Assembly (NCBI GenBank): GCA_009774625.1
Contig: VSOB01000008.1
Span: forward strand, 1 to 62,935
Length of the DNA: 62,935 bases
Direction of reading: 5' to 3'
Source: Lachnospiraceae bacterium
GTDB lineage: Bacteria > Bacillota > Clostridia > Lachnospirales > Lachnospiraceae
Part shown: positions 17,023 to 25,478 of the stretch, piece after piece
Numbering within the stretch: the first letter of the stretch is position 1
How the letters are laid out: each line of letters begins with the position of its first letter
Notes under the pieces: model-generated
What the model saw: the letters and a program-made list of their open reading frames with translations, nothing else
What the model was told of the DNA's origin: nothing
The model's database searches: none
Made by a program: the position numbers and the translations under genes

Positions 17023-18453
17023 TTATACCGGATATGCTCCGTTCTTCGTATCAGCCTGTGCAGGATCAACTTTTTCCTGCTGTGCCTGACGATATTTGAA
17101 GAAATCAGTAGCAACCTGAGGGAACAGTGCATAGGACAATACATCCTCGTCCTGCTGCTTCCATTCCTTCATTTCGGATTCCAGCTTATCCATCTCATTT
17201 TCAATCAGGTCTGCGGGACGACATGTAATTCTCTTCTCGCCCGGAATAACCTTATCAATCACTTCCTGATTCATGGGCTTTACTGTCTGGCCATATTCAC
17301 CCCGGAGTACCGCTTTGGTCTCCTTGGTCGCCATTTTATAACGCTCTCCCATCAATACATTGAACACAGCCTGTGTACCTACGATCTGAGAAGAAGGGGT
17401 AACAAGCGGCGGTTCACCCAGATCCTTACGAACTGCAGGAATCTCACGCAGCACGTCGTAGTATTTGTCCTCTGCGTTCTGTTCCTTCAACTGGCTCACC
17501 ATATTGGAAAGCATACCACCCGGTACCTGATACAGCAGCGTCTTGATATCCACACCCATTACCTTGGGATTGAGCAGACCGCTTGCAAGGCACTCATCTC
17601 TGTAAGGCCTGAAGTAATCCGCAATCTCGGCCAGAATATTCTGGTCATATCCGGTGTCATAAGGCGTCCCCTTAAAGGTTTCCACCATAACTTCCGTTGC
17701 CGGCTGTGAAGTTCCCATCGCAAACGGGGAAATCGCACAGTCAATCACATCCACACCTGCTTCCACTGCCTTCAGATATGTCATGGAAGCCACGCCGGAT
17801 GTATAGTGGGTATGAAGCTGAATCGGCAGCTTGGTTGCGCTCTTCATCGCAGCAATCATCTCGGATGCCTTGTAAGGAACCAGCAGACCTGCCATATCCT
17901 TGATACAGATAGAATCTGCACCCATCTCTTCAATCTTCTTTGCCATATCCACCCAGTACTCCATTGTATAGGCATCACCCAGCGTATAAGAAAGTGCAAT
18001 CTGTGCATGGCCTCTGCCTTCCCGTGTCTTAATCTTGTTGGTGGCATTTACTGCTTCCTGCAGGTTACGCAGATCATTCAGACAGTCAAAGATACGAATG
18101 ATATCAATACCATTGGCAATGGATTTCTCTACAAAGCTGTCCACCACATCGTCTGCATAAGGTCTGTATCCCAGGATATTCTGTCCTCTGAACAGCATCT
18201 GCAGCTTGGTATTTTTGAAGCCGTCTCTGATCTTTCTGAGACGATCCCAGGGATCTTCCTTCAGGAAACGGAGAGAAGCGTCAAATGTAGCGCCGCCCCA
18301 GCATTCTACCGCATGGTAGCCTACTTTGTCCATTTTATCAATAATAGGAAGCATCATATCGGTGGGCATTCTTGTCGCAATCAACGACTGATGCGCATCA
18401 CGCAAAACGGTTTCCATGATTTTGATCGGTCTTTTTTCTTCCATAATTTCCAT
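17023..18453 (-). CDS. oadA: Oxaloacetate decarboxylase alpha / pyruvate-type carboxyltransferase (5S-like)
   Basis: 476 residues, the TIM-barrel carboxyltransferase of the HMGL/pyruvate carboxylase family. It moves a carboxyl group between oxaloacetate/pyruvate and biotin. Visible motifs are ETVLRDAHQSLIATRM, VECWGGATFDASLRFL, the metal-site QLHTHYTSG and the DCAISPFAMGTSQPATE stretch. It ends without a biotinyl domain; the separate biotin carrier at 19681-20052 supplies it. The operon also carries a methylmalonyl-CoA-type carboxyltransferase. AGGAGGAAA precedes the ATG. Confidence 0.92.
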   Translation of the reverse strand: MEIMEEKRPIKIMETVLRDAHQSLIATRMPTDMMLPIIDKMDKVGYHAVECWGGATFDASLRFLKEDPWDRLRKIRDGFKNTKLQMLFRGQNILGYRPYADDVVDSFVEKSIANGIDIIRIFDCLNDLRNLQEAVNATNKIKTREGRGHAQIALSYTLGDAYTMEYWVDMAKKIEEMGADSICIKDMAGLLVPYKASEMIAAMKSATKLPIQLHTHYTSGVASMTYLKAVEAGVDVIDCAISPFAMGTSQPATEVMVETFKGTPYDTGYDQNILAEIADYFRPYRDECLASGLLNPKVMGVDIKTLLYQVPGGMLSNMVSQLKEQNAEDKYYDVLREIPAVRKDLGEPPLVTPSSQIVGTQAVFNVLMGERYKMATKETKAVLRGEYGQTVKPMNQEVIDKVIPGEKRITCRPADLIENEMDKLESEMKEWKQQDEDVLSYALFPQVATDFFKYRQAQQEKVDPAQADTKNGAYPV

Positions 18454-18489
18454 TTTCCTCCTGTCCTTAAATGTTAGAATTTAGGAATC

Positions 18490-19641
18490 TTAAAATACTC
18501 CGAATACAGCCATAAATGTTCCGGCCGCTACTGCGGTACCGATTACACCGGCTACGTTAGGTCCCATTGCATGCATCAGCAGGAAATTGGTAGGATCCGC
18601 TTCCGCACCGACTTTCTGTGACACTCTGGCCGCCATAGGTACTGCGGATACACCTGCGGAACCAATCAGAGGATTTACCTTACCGCCTGTCAGTTTACAC
18701 ATAATCTTTCCGAACAAAACACCTGCCGCAGTACCGAAAGCAAATGCAACCAGGCCCAGGATCACGATAAAAATCGTTTCCTTGTTCAGAAATGCCTCTG
18801 CACTGGTGGTCGCACCTACGGAAGTACCCAGCAAAATTACCACAATGTACATCAGTGCATTGGAAGCCGTATCGGTGAGCTGTCTTACCACGCCGGACTC
18901 CCTGAACAGATTACCCAGCATCAGCATACCAACCAAAGGAGCCGTTGTGGGAAGAATCATACATACAACAATGGTAACAATAATCGGGAACAGGATCTTC
19001 TCCAGCTTGGATACCGGACGAAGCTGTCCCATCTTGATCTTTCTTTCCTTTTCCGTCGTCATCAGCTTCATAATCGGAGGCTGAATGATCGGAACCAATG
19101 ACATATAAGAATATGCCGCTACGGCAATCGGCCCCAGAAGTGCGGTCTGTCCCAGCTTGCCTGCCAGGAAGATGGAGGTAGGACCGTCAGCTCCGCCGAT
19201 AATGGAGATTGCAGCCGCTGCCTTGTCATTGAAGCCAAGACCAATCGCGCCGAAGTAAGCTGCAAAAATACCGAACTGCGCTGCCGCGCCCAAAAGGAAA
19301 CTTTTGGGATTGGCAATCAGCGGACCGAAGTCTGTCATCGCACCTACGCCCATGAAAATCAGGGAAGGCAGAATCGCCCATTCATCCAACACATAGAAAT
19401 AATACAGTAAGCCGCCTACGCCATTGGCAGAGTCTGCGGCATGCATCATAATATCAGGATAAATATTAACCAGCAGCATGCCGAATGCTATCGGAGTCAA
19501 AAGGAGCGGTTCGAATCCTTTTGCAATAGCAAGATAAAGGAACACACAAGCCACTACAATCATAACGTAATTTCCAACAGTCAAGTTGAAAAATGCCGTC
19601 TGATGTACCAGATTGTCTAATGTTGTTGCTATATAAGACAT
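18490..19641 (-). CDS. oadB: Sodium-translocating decarboxylase beta subunit
   Basis: A 383-residue membrane protein with 9-11 hydrophobic segments that decarboxylates carboxybiotin while exporting Na+. The key motif GGADGPTSIFLAG, with the aspartate needed for ion transport, is at about 148-160. The C-terminal repeat motif NPLIGSAGVSAVPMAARVSQ is also present. The same beta subunit serves oxaloacetate, methylmalonyl-CoA and glutaconyl-CoA decarboxylases, so it does not settle the substrate. Confidence 0.95.
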   Translation of the reverse strand: MSYIATTLDNLVHQTAFFNLTVGNYVMIVVACVFLYLAIAKGFEPLLLTPIAFGMLLVNIYPDIMMHAADSANGVGGLLYYFYVLDEWAILPSLIFMGVGAMTDFGPLIANPKSFLLGAAAQFGIFAAYFGAIGLGFNDKAAAAISIIGGADGPTSIFLAGKLGQTALLGPIAVAAYSYMSLVPIIQPPIMKLMTTEKERKIKMGQLRPVSKLEKILFPIIVTIVVCMILPTTAPLVGMLMLGNLFRESGVVRQLTDTASNALMYIVVILLGTSVGATTSAEAFLNKETIFIVILGLVAFAFGTAAGVLFGKIMCKLTGGKVNPLIGSAGVSAVPMAARVSQKVGAEADPTNFLLMHAMGPNVAGVIGTAVAAGTFMAVFGVF

Positions 19642-19680
19642 TTTATCGACCTCCTGTTGTCGTTCTCACTTCGACAGTAA

Positions 19681-20052
19681 TTAGTTTAATGTTGCAAGTA
19701 AAGCGCCTGCCTCTACCGGATCGCCGACTGCCACATCAATACTTGCCACTGTACCGTCCTTAGGAGCAACAACAGGGATTTCCATCTTCATAGCTTCCAG
19801 AATGATCACAGGATCGCCTGCTTTCAGAGCCTGTCCCACACTTGCTTCCAGCTTGAACACTTTACCTGCTGCACCGGCCTCTACCCGGATGCTGCCTGCT
19901 GCGCCGCTCGCCTTAGGTGCTGCTGCAGGCGCCGCCTTGGGTGCTGCTTTCGGTGCAGCCTTGGGCGCTGCTGCAGGTGCGCCTGTGGATGCGCCTTCTT
20001 CTACTACAACATCATATACGTTTCCGTTTACGGTAATGGTATAATTTTTCAT
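19681..20052 (-). CDS. Biotin carboxyl carrier subunit
   Basis: 123 residues. A short N-terminal strand region (MKNYTITVNGNVYDVVVEE) is joined by an Ala/Pro/Lys linker (repeats of AAPK, about 25-50) to a biotinyl domain. The biotin-accepting lysine lies in EAMKMEIPV. It shuttles the carboxyl group between the carboxyltransferases (oadA product and the 20840-22270 product) and the OadB pump. Confidence 0.95.
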   Translation of the reverse strand: MKNYTITVNGNVYDVVVEEGASTGAPAAAPKAAPKAAPKAAPAAAPKASGAAGSIRVEAGAAGKVFKLEASVGQALKAGDPVIILEAMKMEIPVVAPKDGTVASIDVAVGDPVEAGALLATLN

Positions 20053-20071
20053 TTCTATTTCCTCCTGTTCA

Positions 20072-20818
20072 TTAGGCTCTCTGCCATTTATTCGTATTTG
20101 CTCTCCTGATACTTCTTACCACAAATCCGTCTGTGGAAGCGGCGCCTTCACTGGCAGCAATTGCTGCTGCAATCACAGCCACAAGCTCCAGATCATCCGT
20201 CAGATCCTCTTCTTCCACTGTCTGTGCAGGGGTCGTCGCCACTGCTTCCTGTTTCACTTCTTCCGTCTGATTTCCCTTGCTGGAAAAAGCAGCCTGAATC
20301 TTCGGAATCAATACAAATCCTGAAATAATGATGCTGATCAGTATCAATACAATAAATACGGTACCCATACCGATCGCTGTATTCATCAATGCCTTTACCA
20401 TCAATTCCCCAAAGCCGTACTGTACATTGGTGGTGATGGATGTAATGGCCAGATTTTTATCCAGCAGAATCTCCACTTCCGCATCCCGGATCGTACCGCT
20501 GACCATCACGGTTATCACTGTGGAATCTTCACTGATATCTGCCTCATGGCCGGTGATATTCTGATAGGTACCCATATCTGTCTGAGCGGCTTTCCAGCTT
20601 TCCAGTGCGGCAGAGATCACTTCGTCTCCTTCGAACTGCATCTCCATACCGCTCTGTACTACAGAATTGATATCCTGTACCACCTGATCCCCATACGCCA
20701 GTGCATCCTCCTGCGTAATCTTCTGATTCGATGCATCTGTGCTTTCCTGCACAGAACCGCAGGCGGTAAGACATAGAACGCAGGCAATCATACCTAATAT
20801 CAATCTGGTTTTTTTCAT
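20072..20818 (-). CDS. oadG: Decarboxylase gamma-type subunit with lipoprotein signal and extra domain
   Basis: 248 residues from the ATG at 20818. The N-terminus is a lipoprotein signal (MKKTRLILGMIACVLCLTAC, lipobox LTAC). Next is an extracytoplasmic region of about 110 residues related to DUF3887-like or PepSY-like folds (uncertain). A membrane segment (about 155-177, MGTVFIVLILISIIISGFVLIP) and a cytoplasmic tail follow. The membrane segment and tail resemble OadG, which anchors the complex. Classic OadG is only about 80 residues, so the outer lipoprotein domain is an addition. Confidence 0.8.
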   Translation of the reverse strand: MKKTRLILGMIACVLCLTACGSVQESTDASNQKITQEDALAYGDQVVQDINSVVQSGMEMQFEGDEVISAALESWKAAQTDMGTYQNITGHEADISEDSTVITVMVSGTIRDAEVEILLDKNLAITSITTNVQYGFGELMVKALMNTAIGMGTVFIVLILISIIISGFVLIPKIQAAFSSKGNQTEEVKQEAVATTPAQTVEEEDLTDDLELVAVIAAAIAASEGAASTDGFVVRSIRRANTNKWQRA

Positions 20819-20839
20819 ATTAAGTATCATCCTTTCTTT

Positions 20840-22270
20840 TTAAACTGTTCCATGCTTCTTTGCCGGACGGTTTTCTCTTTTCGTGAATAACATCTCGAAC
20901 GCGCCAATTATGTATTTCCTCGAATCAGCCGCTTCCACGATCTCATCCACATATCCTCTTCTTGCCGCACTCTCTGCGCTGGTCTGCAGTTTTTCATACT
21001 CTGCGGCACATGCGTCAATAGCATCTGCGCCCTGTCCGTCACAGAGAATCTTGGCAGCAAGACGCGCATCCATCATGCCCACCTCTGCATCCGGCCAGGC
21101 AATGGTAATATCCGCACCAATGGCCTTGGAATTCATAGCAACATAAGCGCTGCCATAGGCTTTGCCGATAATCACATTTACCTTCGGAACAGTAGCGCCT
21201 GCAAATGCTGCTGTCAATCTGGCAGCCGCCTTTGCCATACCTTTTTCAGCCCCTATGGTAGCTTCATAACCTTTTACATTGGTCAGGGACAGCACCGGGA
21301 TTTCGAATGCATCACAGAAATTTACAAAGTCTGCTGCTTTCTCACAGCCATTCTTTGTCAGCACTGCATCGAACTTGTCCGATACATTCCCTTCTGCATC
21401 ATACACTTCGGTCCTGTTTGCCACTGCGCCAACCGTCACACCGTTCAGTTTGATAAAGCCGGTTACCATTTCCTTCGCATAGTTTTCTTTTACCTCAAAG
21501 AACACATGATTGTCGGAAATCTCGGAAAGGGCAATGGAAGTATCTCCCACACAGTTGGCCAGATCTGCGCTTGCTCTGTTCAGATCGTCTGTACACTCCT
21601 CATAGGAAGCGTCGTCCTCATTGTTGGCAGGGAGCATTGCAACCAATTCACGGATCCTGGAAAGGATACCTGCCTCGTCAGCCACTGCATCCACGATGCC
21701 GGCTTCCTGGCTCTGGAATGCAGCAGAAGCGCTGTTGCATTTGTCCGCTGTATTTCCTTCCAGTGCATTGGGGGAATTGACAAAGAGCTTCGCACTCTTT
21801 TCTTCCATAAAAGTAAAGTCCGTCAAACCGGGAATCAGAGCAAGTCCGCCGCCGCATGTCCCGAAAACAGCCGTAATCTGGGGAACCACACCGCTTGCCT
21901 CTACCTGCATCCTGTAAATTTCACCAAAGCCATTCAAGGCATCTGTGGCTTCCTGCAGCCTGAGTCCTGCGGATTCCACCAATCCGATAACAGGCGCACC
22001 CATCTTTAACGCCAGCTCATACAGACGGACAATCTTTTTTGCATGCATTTCGCCTACGCTGCCGCCAAGTACGGAAGCATCCTGACTGTATACATACACA
22101 AGATTTCCGTCAATCACTCCGTAACCGGTGATGACACCATCGGAAGGAGTCTCTGTCTGTTTCAGATTAAAATCCGTTGCTCTCGCTGTAATGCGCGCAC
22201 CGATTTCAACGAAACTGTTTTCATCGAGCAAAGCAGCTATTCTTTGACCCGCTTGTGAAGTAGTACTCAT
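20840..22270 (-). CDS. mmdA: Methylmalonyl-CoA-type carboxyltransferase (12S-like)
   Basis: 476 residues of the acyl-CoA carboxyltransferase family. The N-terminal crotonase half has DGVITGYGVIDGNLVYVYSQDASVLGGSVGEMHAKKI and the oxyanion-hole region FGTCGGGLALIPGLTDF. The C-terminal half has GKAYGSAYVAMNSKAIGADITIAWPDAEVGMM. It exchanges carboxyl groups between an acyl-CoA, most likely methylmalonyl-CoA, and biotin. It is the first gene of the operon, 21 bases before oadG, downstream of a structured leader. Glutaconyl- or malonyl-CoA cannot be excluded as substrate. Confidence 0.88.
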   Translation of the reverse strand: MSTTSQAGQRIAALLDENSFVEIGARITARATDFNLKQTETPSDGVITGYGVIDGNLVYVYSQDASVLGGSVGEMHAKKIVRLYELALKMGAPVIGLVESAGLRLQEATDALNGFGEIYRMQVEASGVVPQITAVFGTCGGGLALIPGLTDFTFMEEKSAKLFVNSPNALEGNTADKCNSASAAFQSQEAGIVDAVADEAGILSRIRELVAMLPANNEDDASYEECTDDLNRASADLANCVGDTSIALSEISDNHVFFEVKENYAKEMVTGFIKLNGVTVGAVANRTEVYDAEGNVSDKFDAVLTKNGCEKAADFVNFCDAFEIPVLSLTNVKGYEATIGAEKGMAKAAARLTAAFAGATVPKVNVIIGKAYGSAYVAMNSKAIGADITIAWPDAEVGMMDARLAAKILCDGQGADAIDACAAEYEKLQTSAESAARRGYVDEIVEAADSRKYIIGAFEMLFTKRENRPAKKHGTV

Positions 22271-22434
22271 TTTTCAGCCCTCCATTTTATATAAATAATA
22301 ATAAATCCTGCAAGCAGGATTCTCCGCCTGCGGCAGATACCGAAGATCAGTCCGGTATTCTCTGCCACAGTGCGACTCAAAGCGTTAGAAAACGTATTCC
22401 GTAAAAAAAGGCATAAAAACCTCTTTTACGTCTG
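22271..22434 (-). promoter_or_regulatory. Structured 5' leader of the decarboxylase operon
   Basis: About 165 bases separate the predicted start from the mmdA ATG. Three hairpins can be drawn on the minus strand: an A/U-rich stem at about 22398-22427; a stem at 22332-22366 (GGCAGA/TCTGCC plus TACCG/CGGTA with a small bulge); and AATCCTGC/GCAGGATT at 22304-22321, followed by a broken T stretch (TTATTATTATTTA). The last could be an attenuator. No known riboswitch class was recognised. Confidence 0.45.
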
Positions 22435-22441
22435 AAATAGT

Positions 22442-22471
22442 ATATCATAAAAGAACCTGTCTGACCAGCAA
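22442..22471 (-). promoter_or_regulatory. Probable promoter of the decarboxylase operon
   Basis: On the minus strand TTGCTG (22466-22471), an 18-base spacer and TGATAT (22442-22447) form a moderate promoter; TATACT overlaps at 22439-22444 as an alternative -10. Confidence 0.45.
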
Positions 22472-22517
22472 AAAAATACGAATTTTAAGAAAAAAACCAA
22501 TCTCCCGAATCAGAAAA

Positions 22518-23918
22518 TCATTCCAAAAGATACCTGCTTAAAACAAACCGGAAAACATACCCCAAATCCTGTTTTTCCACCGCTTCTTCCGCCAATACTT
22601 CTTCCTTTTCCAGCAGTTGTCTGCTGCCGTCCGACTCCACCAGATAATAAGAGATGCTTCCCACACACATCCCTTTCTCCACCGGTGCTGTCAGTGTTTT
22701 CCTGATGTCTGCCTCCGCCACCACTGCTTCCGTCTGCTTTGTCAGAATCCTGATCGGAAGCACCTTTCCTGACCGTCCCGGATTGATGGAAACCGCCTCA
22801 TACGGATTTCCGCTGTCCGCCGCCCCATTTTCCACCGGAATCACATCCAGCGCAACTTCCGGCGCAAAATCCCGATATGTATAATGTTCCAGCCCATATC
22901 CGAACAGGGTTCTGCTGTCCGACCATTTCCAGGTTTTATGATTGGGCCACCCGCAGGCCAGCAATGCCAGCGCAAACTGTCTGCCGTCCCGCTCCAGCGC
23001 TCCCACATAACAATAACCGGCCTGATTGGTAAATCCGGTTTTTCCGGTCATCGCCCCCTCCATCATAGTCAGAAAAGCGTTATGGTTCACACAACTGTAG
23101 CTCTGTTTTCCTTCCAGATCAGAAAACGTACAGGACGCCGTTCTTGTAATTTCCAGAAACGCTTCCTTTTCCTCTGACTGAGTCGCACAATAACGCATAA
23201 TCTCCGCCAGTTCCTCAGCCGTGGTACCATGAAATATCTTCTCGCCGCCTGGTCCCTCCGCTTCCGCATCCAGTCCGTTGGGTGTCAGAAAAACCGTATG
23301 CTCACAGCCGATTTCTCTGGCTTTTTCTGTCATCCTGTCACAAAATGCCCGGACCGCTTCCTTACTCTGCTCTTTCGTCCGCTCTTCCGGCGCCGGCAGG
23401 TTCAGGCCCTTTGCGCCCAGATGTTCCGCGATGGCCACCGCCGAATCATTATGGGATTCCAGCATAAGAGAATGCAGAAGGTCATCCATCTCATAGGATG
23501 CTCCCTTCTGCATTCCCAAATGTACTTTGGGCTGTCCTGCCGCATACGCGGAAACTGTCACTGTCTCTGTCCGGTCTCCTTCCTCCAGCGCCAGAATGCA
23601 GGTCATGATTTTGGTGGTGCTGGCCATCGGAAGCATTTCGCCGCCGTTTTTTTCATACAATACCCGCCCGCTGTCCATATCCAGCAGCACTGCCGCTTTG
23701 GCATACAGCTTTCCTGCCAGCGCCGCTTCCTCCGCATCATGTGTTCCGGTACCGCCATTGCCGTCCGTCCCTGCCTGCCCCGACACCGCCAATACTTCCC
23801 TTTCCTTTCCTCCTTCCGGCTGCTGCCCGTTTCCCCAATTTGCCAGCAGCAGCATTCCTGTCAGTGCCAACAGGAAATATGCCGTCTCTGCTCTCTTTTT
23901 CCCGATCATCTGTTTCAT
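22518..23918 (-). CDS. D-alanyl-D-alanine carboxypeptidase (penicillin-binding protein 5 family)
   Basis: 466 residues with an N-terminal membrane/signal segment (about 12-27). The peptidase S11 active-site motifs are STTK (MASTTKIM, about 102-108), SHN (LESHNDSAVA) and KTG (MTGKTGFTNQAGYC). A PBP5-type beta-rich C-terminal domain follows. It trims the terminal D-Ala of peptidoglycan pentapeptides at the outer face of the membrane. A second paralogue lies at 27144-28439. Confidence 0.92.
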   Translation of the reverse strand: MKQMIGKKRAETAYFLLALTGMLLLANWGNGQQPEGGKEREVLAVSGQAGTDGNGGTGTHDAEEAALAGKLYAKAAVLLDMDSGRVLYEKNGGEMLPMASTTKIMTCILALEEGDRTETVTVSAYAAGQPKVHLGMQKGASYEMDDLLHSLMLESHNDSAVAIAEHLGAKGLNLPAPEERTKEQSKEAVRAFCDRMTEKAREIGCEHTVFLTPNGLDAEAEGPGGEKIFHGTTAEELAEIMRYCATQSEEKEAFLEITRTASCTFSDLEGKQSYSCVNHNAFLTMMEGAMTGKTGFTNQAGYCYVGALERDGRQFALALLACGWPNHKTWKWSDSRTLFGYGLEHYTYRDFAPEVALDVIPVENGAADSGNPYEAVSINPGRSGKVLPIRILTKQTEAVVAEADIRKTLTAPVEKGMCVGSISYYLVESDGSRQLLEKEEVLAEEAVEKQDLGYVFRFVLSRYLLE

Positions 23919-23949
23919 CAGTCCATAACTTTCCTTATTCCCATGTATA

Positions 23950-23995
23950 TGAAAAAGGCATACCGCTTCATGCCTTCTGCAGAACGGTATGCCTT
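23950..23995 (-). terminator. Terminator after the lyxose isomerase gene
   Basis: AAGGCATACCG and CGGTATGCCTT pair perfectly over 11 bases around a 19-base loop, followed on the minus strand by TTTTTC. Confidence 0.8.
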
Positions 23996-24020
23996 CCTTC
24001 TCTGAAACAGCTTTTATTTT

Positions 24021-24704
24021 TTATTCTGCCGCCTCCGGATATTCAAAACAAAGCAGACGATAAGGCGCCTCATCCTCTTCTATCTTCGGAAATCTTCCCA
24101 TTTCCTCATAGAAGCGATTGTCTGTATTGTCATCATTGCACATGGACACTTCGCCGATCAGCACATCTCCCGTACCCGGCTTCACGTCAAAATCATGATA
24201 CTGGTGCGGCCACAGAGTAATGCTTTCTCCCGGCTTCAGCTCCACCCCTGTGCCTGCCGGCACATAATAAGAACGGCCGTCGGAATTGACCAACACATCC
24301 CCATCGTCAAAAGTGCCGTCTCCCTTATCATTGTATACATGAATAATCAGTGTGCCGCCGCCCCGGTTGATAATATCCTCACTCTTGTTCCAGTGGAAAT
24401 GCATGGGGGAATGCTGTCCCTCTTTCAGCATCAGCAGCTTTTCCGCATACACCTTTTTATATTTCGGATTGTTCTGATTGCCGTTTCTGAGCGTAATCAG
24501 GGCAAAGCCCACCTTTTCCCAGTCGCCCAGGCCATAGTCCGTAATATCCCATCCCAGCATATTGTCCCGGATCTCATCATACTCATGACTCTTTTCCTGC
24601 CACTCCCGGGGCGTCCAGCCGCAGAACGGAGGCAGCTCAAAGCCATGTTCCCGGATCAGGGTTTCCATATAACGGATACAGTTGTTAACTTCGGATCGTT
24701 TCAT
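24021..24704 (-). CDS. D-lyxose/D-mannose ketol-isomerase (cupin fold)
   Basis: 227 residues of the D-lyxose isomerase family (PF07385). The cupin metal site is visible as HSPMHFHWNKSEDI (two His and a Glu) and a later His in LWPHQYHDF. The family interconverts D-lyxose with D-xylulose and D-mannose with D-fructose. I chose the ATG at 24704 because AAGAAGG lies 7 bases upstream. No sugar transporter or kinase adjoins it, so the natural substrate is uncertain. Confidence 0.88.
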   Translation of the reverse strand: MKRSEVNNCIRYMETLIREHGFELPPFCGWTPREWQEKSHEYDEIRDNMLGWDITDYGLGDWEKVGFALITLRNGNQNNPKYKKVYAEKLLMLKEGQHSPMHFHWNKSEDIINRGGGTLIIHVYNDKGDGTFDDGDVLVNSDGRSYYVPAGTGVELKPGESITLWPHQYHDFDVKPGTGDVLIGEVSMCNDDNTDNRFYEEMGRFPKIEEDEAPYRLLCFEYPEAAE

Positions 24705-24788
24705 TGCCATACCTTCTTTCTCTTGTTTTTCGTATATCCCTGCCAATCGGCAGGGCAGCAAGGCCATCCGGCCCCTCTGTCTGTATCA

Positions 24789-25478
24789 TCAGATTTCCAC
24801 CTTCAAATCAATTTCCTCTTCCGCCTGCTGTCTGAAATCGTCAATCTGATCCGGATTCAGAGACGGCAGTTCATCCAGTGAACGGACACCGAAGCTGCGC
24901 AAAAACTCTTCCGTCGTACCGAACAGAAGCGGACGCCCCGGCGCATCCAGCCGGCCCACTTCCTCCACCAGCTTCAGCTCCACCAGCCGATTTACCGCAT
25001 GATCACTGTTCACTCCCCGTACCCGCTCTACTTCCAGTCTGGTAACCGGCTGCTTATAAGCCACAATGGACAGAGTTTCCAGCAGCGCATCTGTCAGTAC
25101 ATATTTTTTCGGGGTTCTGGCAATTTTCACCAGATATTCGTACATTTCACCTTTGGTACACATCTGATAGGCATGCTCCAGTTCGATGATAGAAACCCCT
25201 CTGTCCTGCGCATCCATCTTTTCTTTCATGCCCCGGACGATTTCCTCCGTCTCCTGCACCGCCTCACCGATGACCTCTGCCAGTCTGGCAACCTCCACAG
25301 ACTCTCCCATCGTAAAGAGAATCGCTTCAATTACCGCTTCCGCCCTGCTTCTTTCCAATTCTGTATTCCTCTTCTTTCTCTGCAGTTTTCCCGGCACCCG
25401 ATCCCCGGGGCCGCTGCCTCTATGCCGCTTCCGATTTTCTGCCAGATCACTGTCTCTATGCCGCTTCCGTACTGGCAA
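24789..25478 (-). CDS. scpB: Segregation and condensation protein B
   Basis: A 229-residue partner of ScpA in the SMC condensin complex. The two winged-helix domains begin at about residue 43 (RAEAVIEAILFTMGESVEVARLAEVIG). The conserved LLETLSIVAYKQPVTRLEVERVRGVNSDHAV is present. The first 40 residues are a basic extension with a 12-residue tandem repeat (RKRHRDSDLAEN / RKRHRGSGPGDR) not usual in ScpB. The proposed start overlaps scpA by 23 bases; no other in-frame ATG comes before the core. Confidence 0.93.
   Translation of the reverse strand: MPVRKRHRDSDLAENRKRHRGSGPGDRVPGKLQRKKRNTELERSRAEAVIEAILFTMGESVEVARLAEVIGEAVQETEEIVRGMKEKMDAQDRGVSIIELEHAYQMCTKGEMYEYLVKIARTPKKYVLTDALLETLSIVAYKQPVTRLEVERVRGVNSDHAVNRLVELKLVEEVGRLDAPGRPLLFGTTEEFLRSFGVRSLDELPSLNPDQIDDFRQQAEEEIDLKVEI
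25418..25469. repeat. Tandem repeat at the scpA/scpB junction
   Basis: CTCTATGCCGCTTCCG occurs at 25418-25433 and 25454-25469, a period of 36 bases or 12 codons. One copy contains the scpA stop codon and both encode RKRHR in scpB. Confidence 0.8.

Noticed and set aside
19861..20000. Repeat array in the biotin carrier gene as a possible mobile or CRISPR-like element
   Set aside because: The short GC-rich repeats encode the Ala/Pro/Lys linker typical of biotin carriers and have no spacer structure.
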